Assembly: GCA_001683985.1 (NCBI GenBank)
Contig: MAEO01000229.1
Location: 2,872 to 36,700, forward strand
DNA from: Smithella sp. M82
Lineage (GTDB): Bacteria; Desulfobacterota; Syntrophia; Syntrophales; Smithellaceae
Direction of reading: 5' to 3'
DNA: 33,829 nucleotides
Numbering within the stretch: the stretch's first letter is position 1; every line of letters begins with the position of its first letter. This document shows, piece after piece, positions 8,876 through 16,413 of the stretch. The position numbers and the translations under genes are program-made. The notes beneath the pieces are model-generated. The model was not told the DNA's origin. It worked only from the letters and a program-made list of their open reading frames with translations, and made no database searches.

Positions 8876-9391
8876 TTACTCCTTACTGTTTTTAATATTA
8901 AACTTATCCATTAGTTTCTGATTAACATTATCCGGCACCAAACCTCTTACAGAACCTCCCAAACTTACAACTTCTTTAATTAACCTGGAACTCGTATAAA
9001 ACCACTTGAATCCGCTCATAAGAAAAACAGTCTCTATCGATCTTGTCAGCCGACGGTTCATCAGCGCCATCTGAAATTCATATTCGAAATCGGACAGAGC
9101 GCGCATTCCGCGCATGATTATGCTTGTGCCGGAAATTTTCAAGTAATCAACGAGCAATCCGGAATGGGAATCTGTCTTGACTCCTTTAGTATCACTGAAT
9201 ACTTCCCTGATCATTTCCATTCTTTCTTCAACCGTGAACAAATATGACTTGTTGGGATTGTAAGCAACAAGAACTATGATTTCATCAAAGATATTCATCC
9301 CTCTTTTAATAAGGTCTACATGACCGTTGGTAATAGGATCAAATGAACCGGGGTATACTGCGATTTTGTTTCCATTTTTTTCTTGTGTCAT
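8876..9391 (-). CDS. coaD: Phosphopantetheine adenylyltransferase
   Basis: Catalyses the penultimate step of coenzyme A synthesis, joining AMP to 4'-phosphopantetheine. The nucleotidyltransferase motif YPGSFDPITNGHVDLIKRG contains the TxGH signature. Further family features are SGTSIIMRGMRALSDFEYE and a C-terminal SSRLIKEVVSLGGSV. The 171-residue length is usual. Its ATG overlaps the rsmD stop by 4 nt (ATGA), the common rsmD-coaD pairing of bacteria. Confidence 0.96.
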   Translation of the reverse strand: MTQEKNGNKIAVYPGSFDPITNGHVDLIKRGMNIFDEIIVLVAYNPNKSYLFTVEERMEMIREVFSDTKGVKTDSHSGLLVDYLKISGTSIIMRGMRALSDFEYEFQMALMNRRLTRSIETVFLMSGFKWFYTSSRLIKEVVSLGGSVRGLVPDNVNQKLMDKFNIKNSKE

Positions 9392-9945
9392 TTCTGCTCC
9401 ATTTTTAAAAAAGTTAAGGCATTATCGCCATATTTCCTTTGATCTGTTTGATAAATATCACCATTTACCGGCAAATTAAAAGTTTCTCTTATCGAATGCT
9501 GAATCACTAATACTCCGTCATTATGGAGAACTTTATATTTGTTTAAAGCCTTCAGTGTTACATTTATTAAATCCCGATTATACGGCGGATCCGCAAATAT
9601 GATATCAAACAAACATCTCTTCCCGTAAAGATCCTGCAATCCTGATTCGACATCCTTGTCAATTATCCGGTATGGTATATCCGGAGAGCATATCCGGATA
9701 TTTTTTCTAATCGCTTCAACCGGCTTTTTATTTTTTTCTATAAAACAAACCTCCCGGGCTCCGCGACTGGCGGCTTCCAAACCTACACCGCCCGATCCGG
9801 CAAAAAGATCAAGAAATGTTTTACCCGGCAATGAACCCAATAAATTAAAAAGAGCTTCTCTTAAGAAATCAGAAGTAGGCCTTTCTTTTAATCTTGAAGG
9901 GAAATTCAATTTTCTTCCCCTGGCCTCGCCTCCTGTAATACGCAT
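9388..9945 (-). CDS. rsmD: 16S rRNA m2G966 methyltransferase (RsmD)
   Basis: SAM-dependent methyltransferase that modifies G966 of 16S rRNA (E. coli numbering) during 30S assembly. It starts with the family signature MRITGGEARGRKL and has RPTSDFLREALFNLL, the SAM-binding loop FLDLFAGSGGVGLEAASRGA, and the catalytic DPPYN. The 185-residue length fits. It overlaps coaD by 4 nt and lies 26 nt downstream of pssA. The ribosome binding site is weak. Confidence 0.95.
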   Translation of the reverse strand: MRITGGEARGRKLNFPSRLKERPTSDFLREALFNLLGSLPGKTFLDLFAGSGGVGLEAASRGAREVCFIEKNKKPVEAIRKNIRICSPDIPYRIIDKDVESGLQDLYGKRCLFDIIFADPPYNRDLINVTLKALNKYKVLHNDGVLVIQHSIRETFNLPVNGDIYQTDQRKYGDNALTFLKMEQK

Positions 9946-9971
9946 AAATTTTCACATGAATGAATTAATTA

Positions 9972-10748
9972 TTACTTCACTCTAACCTGAACATCAGCTT
10001 TCTTTTCTTTATTTTTTTTAACGAACTTTACCAGCCACCAAACGGGACCGGAGAGAGCATACCCCCATATAATCACAAAAAACATCAATTCCGGTTCGGC
10101 CACAATGATAATTGATGCAACGACTAACCAGAAAAATATCGTAAACGGTTTCCGGGCAAGAAGCTTCATATCCTTGAAGCTGTAATATTTGATACCGCTG
10201 ACCATCAAAAGCGATAAGATAATTACAAATATTATTATAAAAATATTATGAAATTTCCCTTCCACTCCGATATATTCGCTATTGAAAAAAATTACAGTGG
10301 TTGCTATAACCGAAGCCGCCGCCGGAATGGGCAAACCGTTGAATACGCTGCTTTCAATAATACCTATCTGGATGTTATAGCGGGCTAATCTTAGAGCGCC
10401 GCAGAGAACAAACAGAAAGGCCACAATCCATCCCCATTTACCGTAAATAGACATGGCCCATGAATACGCTAAAAGAGAAGGGGCAATACCAAAAGCTATC
10501 ACATCGGCCAGAGAATCATATTCTGCGCCGAACTTGGAAGTCGTATTCGTCAGGCGCGCAATCCGGCCGTCCAATCCGTCAAAAAGAACGGAAAATAAAA
10601 TTGCAATGGATGCAGGAACGAAATGTTCTTTAAATGATGCAATAATGGAATAGAATCCGCAAAATAAACTGGCCGAGGTAAAAAGATTCGGCAGGATGTA
10701 GATTCCTTTTTTCATTCGCGTTCTGCGTGGTGAATTTTCTTCGGTCAT
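9972..10748 (-). CDS. pssA: CDP-diacylglycerol--serine O-phosphatidyltransferase
   Basis: Inner-membrane enzyme that makes phosphatidylserine from CDP-diacylglycerol and serine. The CDP-alcohol phosphatidyltransferase signature DGxDGRxARx8Gx3Dx3D is complete in DGLDGRIARLT through EYDSLAD. Several hydrophobic spans lie around and after it, and the C-terminus is Lys-rich. At 258 residues it is of the Bacillus/archaeal-like PssA type that commonly pairs with a short Psd. It overlaps psd by 4 nt (10745-10748). The substrate CDP-DAG would come from CdsA, also encoded in this window. A later Met (residue 12) is an alternative start. Confidence 0.95.
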   Translation of the reverse strand: MTEENSPRRTRMKKGIYILPNLFTSASLFCGFYSIIASFKEHFVPASIAILFSVLFDGLDGRIARLTNTTSKFGAEYDSLADVIAFGIAPSLLAYSWAMSIYGKWGWIVAFLFVLCGALRLARYNIQIGIIESSVFNGLPIPAAASVIATTVIFFNSEYIGVEGKFHNIFIIIFVIILSLLMVSGIKYYSFKDMKLLARKPFTIFFWLVVASIIIVAEPELMFFVIIWGYALSGPVWWLVKFVKKNKEKKADVQVRVK

Positions 10749-11386
10749 GACAAATATCCCAACACTGTTTCGCCGCCTTTGACCTTGTCTTTTAGTTTTA
10801 CCGAAATTCGGGAATCCGGAGGCATAAAAACTTCAACCCTTGAGCCAAAACGAATCATGCCTATCCGTTCTCCTTTTTGAACTTTGTTGCCGATATTCAC
10901 CCAGCAAACAATCCGACGCGCAATAAGACCGGCTATCTGCACTACCCATATGAAACGCCCATCTTCTGTGCGAATCTTAATTTCATTGCGTTCATTATCG
11001 AGCGAAGCCTTGTCTAAATTGGCAGAAAAAAATTTTCCCTCATGGTAATGAATCGCTTCTATTTCACCTGCATACGCAGCACGGTTAACATGGACATTAA
11101 AAACATTCATGAAAATACTTATTTTTTTAAATTTTCCGGAAATAGTCCCATTTACTTCGACATCTTCTATTTTGATGATGCTGCCGTCGGCGGGAGAAAT
11201 TACTGCTTTTTCTTCTTCCTGAAAATACCTTTCCGGGTTGCGAAAAAACCAAATTATAAAAAAAGTAATAAATGCGAATAAAATTGTCAACCAGCCAATA
11301 CCAAAAAACGCAATAAATACGGTAGTGGCCAGGGATAATATGATAAAGGGATAACCACCCGAAGCGATCAAACTATCCTGTTTCAT
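10745..11386 (-). CDS. psd: Phosphatidylserine decarboxylase proenzyme (short type)
   Basis: Pyruvoyl enzyme that decarboxylates phosphatidylserine to phosphatidylethanolamine. The self-cleavage site is the Gly-Ser in IRFGSRVEVFMP near the C-terminus; cleavage leaves a small alpha chain starting with the pyruvoyl group. An N-terminal double hydrophobic span (IILSLATTVFIAFFG, ILFAFITFFIIWF) should anchor it in the membrane. The 213-residue length fits the short PSD-A class and not the roughly 300-residue E. coli type. Other family features are SPADGSI, MNVFNVHVNR and EIEAIHYHEGKF. It is the first gene of the minus-strand run psd-pssA-rsmD-coaD. Confidence 0.95.
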   Translation of the reverse strand: MKQDSLIASGGYPFIILSLATTVFIAFFGIGWLTILFAFITFFIIWFFRNPERYFQEEEKAVISPADGSIIKIEDVEVNGTISGKFKKISIFMNVFNVHVNRAAYAGEIEAIHYHEGKFFSANLDKASLDNERNEIKIRTEDGRFIWVVQIAGLIARRIVCWVNIGNKVQKGERIGMIRFGSRVEVFMPPDSRISVKLKDKVKGGETVLGYLS

Positions 11387-11569
11387 AAAGCATACATCTT
11401 TTCTTATAAACTAATTGCATTTAACACGATACCGAGGCAACAAATATATGATTTTGCTGAAGACGGCTTAATATTAAATGAGCGCATTTTGTTATATCAA
11501 TTAAATGTTCTTGTCAATAAATCTTTAATTTTTATACAAAAATAAATCAGAACAGCTATTTGTTTACTC

Positions 11570-11598
11570 TTGCATACATCGGTTATATTTTATATAGT
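11570..11598 (+). promoter_or_regulatory. Possible sigma-70 promoter for the transglutaminase/ABC operon
   Basis: TTGCAT (11570-11575) and TATAGT (11593-11598) are 17 bp apart. The -10 box is a 5/6 match and the -35 is weak. A start near 11605 would leave only about 12 nt before the first ATG (11617) but about 39 nt before the ATG at 11644. This favours the later start of the transglutaminase gene. The rest of the gap 11387-11616 is AT-rich with no gene. Confidence 0.35.
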
Positions 11599-11643
11599 TA
11601 AGATCATTCTAAATCAATGCTTTGTCTTCGCCGGGTGTTACCT

Positions 11644-13104
11644 ATGCAAAAAATAAAATGGAATATAGTTTGGGGTATTCTCATTACTTTTGCTTTTTTT
11701 ATCCTGCTGTTTGTCCGCCTCGAATTTTTTCCTATAAATACGCAACCTGTAGTTTCGTCTGATCAAATTATCAGGTCACCGAAGCCTCAGGATACATGGA
11801 TGAATATCTATCAAAACGGCAGAAAAATCGGTTTCGTTCACCGGATATTTGCCAACCCTGAAAACAAATACCACTTCAATGAAACTGTTTTTATGCTGAT
11901 CAACACCATGGGAGTGACTCAGGCTTTAAATATTCTGACCGAGGGAGATCTGAACCCTGATATGTCTATTTCATCATTTAATTTTGATTTGAATTCCAAT
12001 TTGTTCCGTTTTAATGCCCGCGGTAAAGTGGAAAAGAACAAGCTGATTCTTTTTACAGGAGTTCCCGAATCACAGGAAAAAAGCGAAATTCAACTTAAAG
12101 ACCTTCCTCATATTGCCGGCAACATTTATGACGCCGCTTTTTATACCGACTTGGGGAAAAATGAATTCCGCAGTTTCAACATTTTCGATCCCTTTACACT
12201 TTCCGTCAAATCAATCAAAGTTACCAGATACGCCGATGAAATTATTCCGGTAATGGGAAAGAAAATTTTAGCAAAAAAATATTGTGCCGATTTTATGGGC
12301 GCTAAAAACTGTGCATGGCTTGGCAAAGACGGAGATGTTTTGAAGGAAACCGGTATTCTGGGACTCTCCATGGTAAAAGTCAGCCCGCAAAAAGCCCGGG
12401 AAGGCATAGTTGATCAGGGCAGCGTCGATTTGGCCCGGTTTTCTTCCATTGATTCCAATGTTAAAATTACCGAACCGGACAAACTGAAATCGATAAAAAT
12501 AAAAATCGGGGGCAGCGGCGATTTGCTGTCCCTGGATGGTGACAGGCAAAGTTTCCGTAAAGGTATTTTGACTATTACCAGGGAACGGCTGCCCCTGTCT
12601 TCAACTTTTAATAATGTTCCGCAAAAAATCGCAGTATTTTTAAAGCCCGCTCCTTTCATGCAATCCGACAATCCGGAAATAAAAGCCCTGGCAGATAAAA
12701 TAATTGCTCCTGCCGACACTGACGAACAGAAGGCAAGAAAAATCGTCAACTGGGTTTATCGCAATATCAGAAAAAAACCGGTTTTATCGGTTCCCAACGC
12801 ACTGGAAGTTTTGAGAAACAAAGCAGGCGACTGCAACGAACATTCCATATTGACAGTTGCCCTGTTGCGCGCTGCCGGGATTCCGGCTCAAATGGAAGCG
12901 GGACTTGTTTATCTGCACGACAGGTTTTACTGGCATGCCTGGAATGTTCTCTACCTGGGAAAATGGATCACTGCCGATACCGTGTTTAATCAATTACCGG
13001 CAGATGTTACCCATATCAGGCTGGTCCGTGGTGATAGCGAGCAACTTAATTTAATGGGCGCAATAGGCAAAATCAAACTGGAGGTATTGGAACAGACTAA
13101 ATGA
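11644..13104 (+). CDS. Membrane-anchored transglutaminase-like protein
   Basis: Predicted inner-membrane protein with a large periplasmic part. A hydrophobic span (IVWGILITFAFFILLFV) near the N-terminus is followed by about 300 residues that I do not recognise and a C-terminal transglutaminase-like domain. Its Cys-His-Asp triad is visible in AGDCNEHSIL, FYWHAWNV and ITADTVF (residues 406, 440 and 454, counting from an ATG at 11617). Such domains often act as proteases or peptide-crosslinking enzymes. The frame opens at 11617, but 11644 (MQKIKWNIVW) is preferred: GGGTG lies 6 nt upstream and the first ATG has no ribosome binding site. It overlaps the following ABC ATPase gene by 4 nt, so the three genes form one operon. 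Substrate unknown. Confidence 0.8.
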   Translation: MQKIKWNIVWGILITFAFFILLFVRLEFFPINTQPVVSSDQIIRSPKPQDTWMNIYQNGRKIGFVHRIFANPENKYHFNETVFMLINTMGVTQALNILTEGDLNPDMSISSFNFDLNSNLFRFNARGKVEKNKLILFTGVPESQEKSEIQLKDLPHIAGNIYDAAFYTDLGKNEFRSFNIFDPFTLSVKSIKVTRYADEIIPVMGKKILAKKYCADFMGAKNCAWLGKDGDVLKETGILGLSMVKVSPQKAREGIVDQGSVDLARFSSIDSNVKITEPDKLKSIKIKIGGSGDLLSLDGDRQSFRKGILTITRERLPLSSTFNNVPQKIAVFLKPAPFMQSDNPEIKALADKIIAPADTDEQKARKIVNWVYRNIRKKPVLSVPNALEVLRNKAGDCNEHSILTVALLRAAGIPAQMEAGLVYLHDRFYWHAWNVLYLGKWITADTVFNQLPADVTHIRLVRGDSEQLNLMGAIGKIKLEVLEQTK

Positions 13105-13835
13105 TTAATTTACAGGAACTGACCAAAGATTACGGAACGGTTGTTGCAGTCAACAAACTCAATTTAAGTGTTTCCGCCGGTGAAATTTACGGTTTTATAG
13201 GACCCAACGGTGCCGGCAAAACAACAACCATCCGCATGATGGGCGGTATTCTGGCTCCTACATCCGGTAAAATTATTATCGGCGGATTGGATATGGCTCA
13301 AAAACCGGCCGAAGCAAAAAAATTGATCGGGTTTATCCCCGACAGGCCTTTTCTTTATGAAAAACTGACAGGAATGGAATTCCTGCAATTTTCGGCTGAT
13401 CTGTACAACGTGAAGCGCGACACATTCTTAGAAAAAGCACAGAAACTTCTGCAACAATTTGATCTCCTGGACTGGGCTGACGAATTGGTTGAAGCCTATT
13501 CACATGGAATGAAGCAAAGGCTTATCATTGCATCAGCGTTGTTGCATGATCCGCAAATATTGATTATTGATGAACCAATGGTCGGCCTTGATCCTTCTGC
13601 GGTACGCCTGGTTAAGGATATTCTAAAAGAACTGGCCGCCCATCAAACGACTGTGTTTATTTCCACGCACACTTTGAGCATTGCAGAAGATTTATGTCAT
13701 CGAATAGGTTTGATTCACAAGGGCACACTATCGGCACAGGGAACCCTGGATGAATTAAAGCATATCGCCAATCTGGGCGAAGCCGGACTCGAAGAAGTAT
13801 TTTTAACAATCATTAAAGAAAATACGTTTATATGA
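13101..13835 (+). CDS. ABC transporter ATP-binding protein (ABC-2/exporter type)
   Basis: Cytoplasmic ATPase that should power the permease encoded next. Motifs appear in order: Walker A GPNGAGKTT (about 34-42), Q-loop area IGFIPDRPFLYEKLTG, signature YSHGMKQRL (a variant of LSGGQ), Walker B ILIIDEPMVGLDPS, and the switch His in FISTHTLS. The 244-residue length is normal. It overlaps its neighbours by 4 nt on both sides (ATGA), so stoichiometric coupled translation is likely. With no substrate-binding protein nearby and an exporter-like permease, I infer export or membrane remodelling and not uptake. Confidence 0.93.
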   Translation: MINLQELTKDYGTVVAVNKLNLSVSAGEIYGFIGPNGAGKTTTIRMMGGILAPTSGKIIIGGLDMAQKPAEAKKLIGFIPDRPFLYEKLTGMEFLQFSADLYNVKRDTFLEKAQKLLQQFDLLDWADELVEAYSHGMKQRLIIASALLHDPQILIIDEPMVGLDPSAVRLVKDILKELAAHQTTVFISTHTLSIAEDLCHRIGLIHKGTLSAQGTLDELKHIANLGEAGLEEVFLTIIKENTFI

Positions 13836-15526
13836 ATAATACCTTCCTGCTTTTAAGACCGCGGTTAATTTCCGCAATCAACAGTATGCGGCCCCGAAAC
13901 GGAAAACACAACTGGCCCCGCTTTTTTATGTACGGTTCGCTCGGATTTGTTTTTTGGACAGGCACTTTTATTATTTTCTATCGTGTATTGTTTTATTTTC
14001 AAAGCATACAGGATTTCGGCAACATATTGGCAATGAAACTGATTTCGATGCTGATAATCATCTTTTTTACACTGTTGCTCTTCAGCAATATTATCAATTG
14101 TCTGTCCCACTTGTATTTAAGTCAGGATTTACCGCTCTTGCATTCTTTGCCGGTTTCATCCGAAAATATATTTTCTTCACGATGGATAATCAGCACTTTC
14201 GACAGTTCCTGGATGATTGTCGCTTTCAGTTTTCCGGTATTCTTATCTTACGGGCTGATATATAAAACAGGCTTTTCTTTCTATTTGACCTTTCCGGTCA
14301 CAATAGTTTTCATGTGTCTGATAACTTCTGCTCTCAGCAGCATCCTGGTTTTGTTCGGAGCCAAAATATTACCTGCCGGACGAATCAGAACAATTATTAT
14401 TGTTCTGGGCGTATTCATGACATTGCTTCTTATTCTTGTTTTGCGTTTAATACGACCTGAGCAACTGGTAAATCCGGATAGTTTCGCGTCGGTTGTCCTT
14501 TATTTAAATTCCATGCAAACTCCCGATTCGCCGCTTTTGCCGACAACGTGGATAACCGATATCATCAAAGCTTCTCTCAACGGTGAAATAAAAAACTGTC
14601 TTTTTAACATTGCACTTACCGGAACATGTGCCTTTATGCTCATTTTTATAAGTAACATGATTGCCCGTTTAATATACTTTGACGGATTTTCCAAATCGCA
14701 GACAACATCCAAACGGCTTTTTGCCCCGGTAAAATATAAAGGTTATAATTGGGAAAGTTTATTAAGTTTTCTTCCGCGGGAATCAAAAGCTTTTGCTGTC
14801 AGGGAAATCCGAACATTTTTCAGGGATTCGGCGCAGTGGCCCCAATTATTTCTGATAATTGCTTTAATTGGAATTTATCTTTATAATTTTTCCGTTTTAC
14901 CTTTGGATAATCTGCCGATAAAAGCCGTATATCTTCAAAATTTATTTTCATTTTTAAACATAGGACTGGCAGCATTTGTACTTACGGCAATCGTCGCACG
15001 TTTTGTTTTCCCTTCAGTCAGCAGGGAAGGCGAAGCTTTCTGGATTGTTCAGGCAGCGCCGGTATCGTTAAAAAAATTCCTCTGGATCAAGTTTTTTTTG
15101 TATTACGTGCCGCTTATAATTCTGGTAGAATTTTTGGTTGTTGTTTCCAATTTATTGCTGCGAGTTTCTCCTTTCATGATGTTTCTATCGACCATAACAT
15201 TATTTTGTCTTGTTCCCGCTGTAGTGGGCATGGCCGTCGGCCTGGGCGCTGTGTATGCCGATTTTAAATCGGAAAATCCGGCACAGGCTGCAACAAGTTT
15301 CGGCGGACTCCTTTTTATGGTTCTTTGTTTCTGTTTGATTTCAACGGTTGTAATTCTGGAAGCCGGTCCCGTATACAGCATATTTATGGCCGATTTACGT
15401 GGCCAAGGTATTTCCTTGCTTCAATTAACATGGTCGGTTATTTCTTTTGTCTTTGCTTTTTTGCTCTGTTTGCTTGCTATATTTTATCCAATTTATCTCG
15501 GTGAAAAAAAACTCAGAATCAGATAA
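13832..15526 (+). CDS. ABC transporter permease, putative exporter
   Basis: A 564-residue integral membrane protein with about a dozen hydrophobic spans, for example GSLGFVFWTGTFIIFY, LISMLIIIFFTLLLFS and TIIIVLGVFMTLLLIL, plus a cluster at the C-terminus ending in a basic KKLRIR tail. Layout suggests two six-span halves joined by a cytoplasmic segment (FLPRESKAFAVREIRTFFRD). This resembles large ABC-2-like exporter permeases, but I do not recognise a specific family. It is translationally coupled to the ATPase by a 4-nt overlap and belongs to an operon with the transglutaminase-like protein. What it transports cannot be told from the sequence. Confidence 0.8.
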   Translation: MNNTFLLLRPRLISAINSMRPRNGKHNWPRFFMYGSLGFVFWTGTFIIFYRVLFYFQSIQDFGNILAMKLISMLIIIFFTLLLFSNIINCLSHLYLSQDLPLLHSLPVSSENIFSSRWIISTFDSSWMIVAFSFPVFLSYGLIYKTGFSFYLTFPVTIVFMCLITSALSSILVLFGAKILPAGRIRTIIIVLGVFMTLLLILVLRLIRPEQLVNPDSFASVVLYLNSMQTPDSPLLPTTWITDIIKASLNGEIKNCLFNIALTGTCAFMLIFISNMIARLIYFDGFSKSQTTSKRLFAPVKYKGYNWESLLSFLPRESKAFAVREIRTFFRDSAQWPQLFLIIALIGIYLYNFSVLPLDNLPIKAVYLQNLFSFLNIGLAAFVLTAIVARFVFPSVSREGEAFWIVQAAPVSLKKFLWIKFFLYYVPLIILVEFLVVVSNLLLRVSPFMMFLSTITLFCLVPAVVGMAVGLGAVYADFKSENPAQAATSFGGLLFMVLCFCLISTVVILEAGPVYSIFMADLRGQGISLLQLTWSVISFVFAFLLCLLAIFYPIYLGEKKLRIR

Positions 15527-15554
15527 ACGATTTTTCTCCAACCTTCCCGGTAAT

Positions 15555-15586
15555 GATTTGGACATTCCATGATTGGGACATTCCAT
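15555..15586. repeat. Two tandem 16-bp repeats upstream of the HTH gene promoter
   Basis: GATTTGGACATTCCAT (15555-15570) is followed directly by GATTGGGACATTCCAT (15571-15586), with 15 of 16 bases identical. The last T is also the first base of the -35 box of the promoter that follows. Two direct copies set against a -35 box look like a binding site for an activator or repressor dimer. No operon-internal function is proven. Confidence 0.7.
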
Positions 15587-15614
15587 TGACAGATTAATTT
15601 TAAAGATTTAAAAT
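15586..15614 (+). promoter_or_regulatory. Strong sigma-70-type promoter of the HTH-ExeA-TPR module
   Basis: TTGACA (15586-15591, perfect) and TAAAAT (15609-15614, 5/6) are separated by exactly 17 bp. A start near 15621 gives a leader of about 175 nt before the HTH gene, which holds a short open frame. The rest of the 15527-15797 gap shows no other gene. Confidence 0.65.
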
Positions 15615-15711
15615 TGTCTTGATTTTACCGAACAAAAAAGCTACATAAAATATGTATTAAATTTATACTCTTAGGTTCCTGACATTATCGGCCGGGAGAG
15701 GGAAGCATTAA

Positions 15712-15780
15712 ATGCCATTAAAGAGCAATTATTTATCAATCCGTAATTCAGCCGTAATTGGTTACGAAACAGTAAATTAA
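15712..15780 (+). CDS. Possible 22-residue leader peptide
   Basis: An ATG at 15712 is preceded by a very good ribosome binding site (GGGAGAGGGAAG, spacing about 6) and opens a 22-codon frame ending in TAA at 15780. The stop lies 17 nt before the ATG of the HTH gene. The predicted peptide begins MPLKSNYLSIRNS. An 8-bp direct repeat CCGTAATT lies within it. It could be a translated leader that controls the next gene, or chance. Nothing in the peptide is recognisable. Confidence 0.3.
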   Translation: MPLKSNYLSIRNSAVIGYETVN

Positions 15781-15797
15781 AAGCATCGGGAGCAGTA

Positions 15798-16334
15798 ATG
15801 GAAAAAATCTGCATCGTAAAAAGACGGCGGGAACAAGCCCAACCGGAAATTAAAGTTACACCTGCACCGCCGAACAACCAAAAAGATGTCCTTACGCTAA
15901 AAAATGTAAAAAACGATATTTATGCCGATGAACAACCTCAGCCATCCGATAAAAAAATCGTAGAAGAGTTCTCAGATGATGCATCATCCGTCATCTCCAT
16001 AATTATGACTAAAGAGCAGTCAGCATTACTTCAACAGTCGGAGTATATAAAAGAATTACTGGCGGGAGTAAAAAAAGATCCGTCACTTAATATAAAAATC
16101 AATTCTGACGGACAACTGGCTCTTAATTTCCGTTATAACGAATCAATACTCTTGAGAATGCTGTGCGCTGATCAGGTATGTCAAATGCTGCAAATCAGCA
16201 AAAGTTTTCTGCAAAAGCTTGTTAACGAGAAAAAAATCAACAGCTATAAATTAGGCAGAAGGAGACGTTTTTTACTGGAAGATATTCTGGAGTATTTGAG
16301 TAATGACGACGTATTCGCTCAATTTGATAAATAA
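15798..16334 (+). CDS. Excisionase-type helix-turn-helix protein
   Basis: A 178-residue protein with a C-terminal excisionase/MerR-like winged helix at about 124-170: CADQVCQMLQISKSFLQKLV followed by KINSYKLGRRRRFLLEDILEYL. The Arg-rich wing fits DNA contact. The first 65 residues are charged, Pro-rich and probably disordered. The middle part (about 67-115, IIMTKEQSALLQQSEYIKELL then NIKINSDGQLALNF) may be a small oligomerisation fold that I do not recognise. GGGAG precedes the ATG. Next to an ExeA-like ATPase it is more likely a regulator or DNA-binding adaptor of that module than a phage excisionase; no integrase or att site is seen nearby. Confidence 0.75.
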   Translation: MEKICIVKRRREQAQPEIKVTPAPPNNQKDVLTLKNVKNDIYADEQPQPSDKKIVEEFSDDASSVISIIMTKEQSALLQQSEYIKELLAGVKKDPSLNIKINSDGQLALNFRYNESILLRMLCADQVCQMLQISKSFLQKLVNEKKINSYKLGRRRRFLLEDILEYLSNDDVFAQFDK

Positions 16335-16363
16335 TTAATCAGCAACTTATAAAATGTTATACA

Positions 16364-16393
16364 TTGAAGGATATATTGTCTTAATTCTAAAAT
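16364..16393 (+). promoter_or_regulatory. Possible internal promoter before the ExeA-like gene
   Basis: TTGAAG (16364-16369) and TAAAAT (16388-16393) lie 18 bp apart in the 79-nt gap between the HTH gene and the ATPase gene. The spacer holds ATTGTCTTAATTCTA, similar to a 15-mer just after the upstream promoter (see findings). Support is modest. Confidence 0.3.
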
Positions 16394-16413
16394 AGTTTTT
16401 CAGGGAGAAATAG

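Noticed and set aside
15686..15735. Short coding-like stretch in the HTH leader (frame reading GREREALNAIKEQLF)
   Set aside because: It is closed by a stop just upstream and has no start codon or ribosome binding site. It is too short to call a gene remnant.
15798..16334. Phage excisionase as part of an integrated element
   Set aside because: Although the HTH is excisionase-like, no integrase, tRNA, att duplication or phage gene is near. The wider domain family is also used by ordinary regulators.
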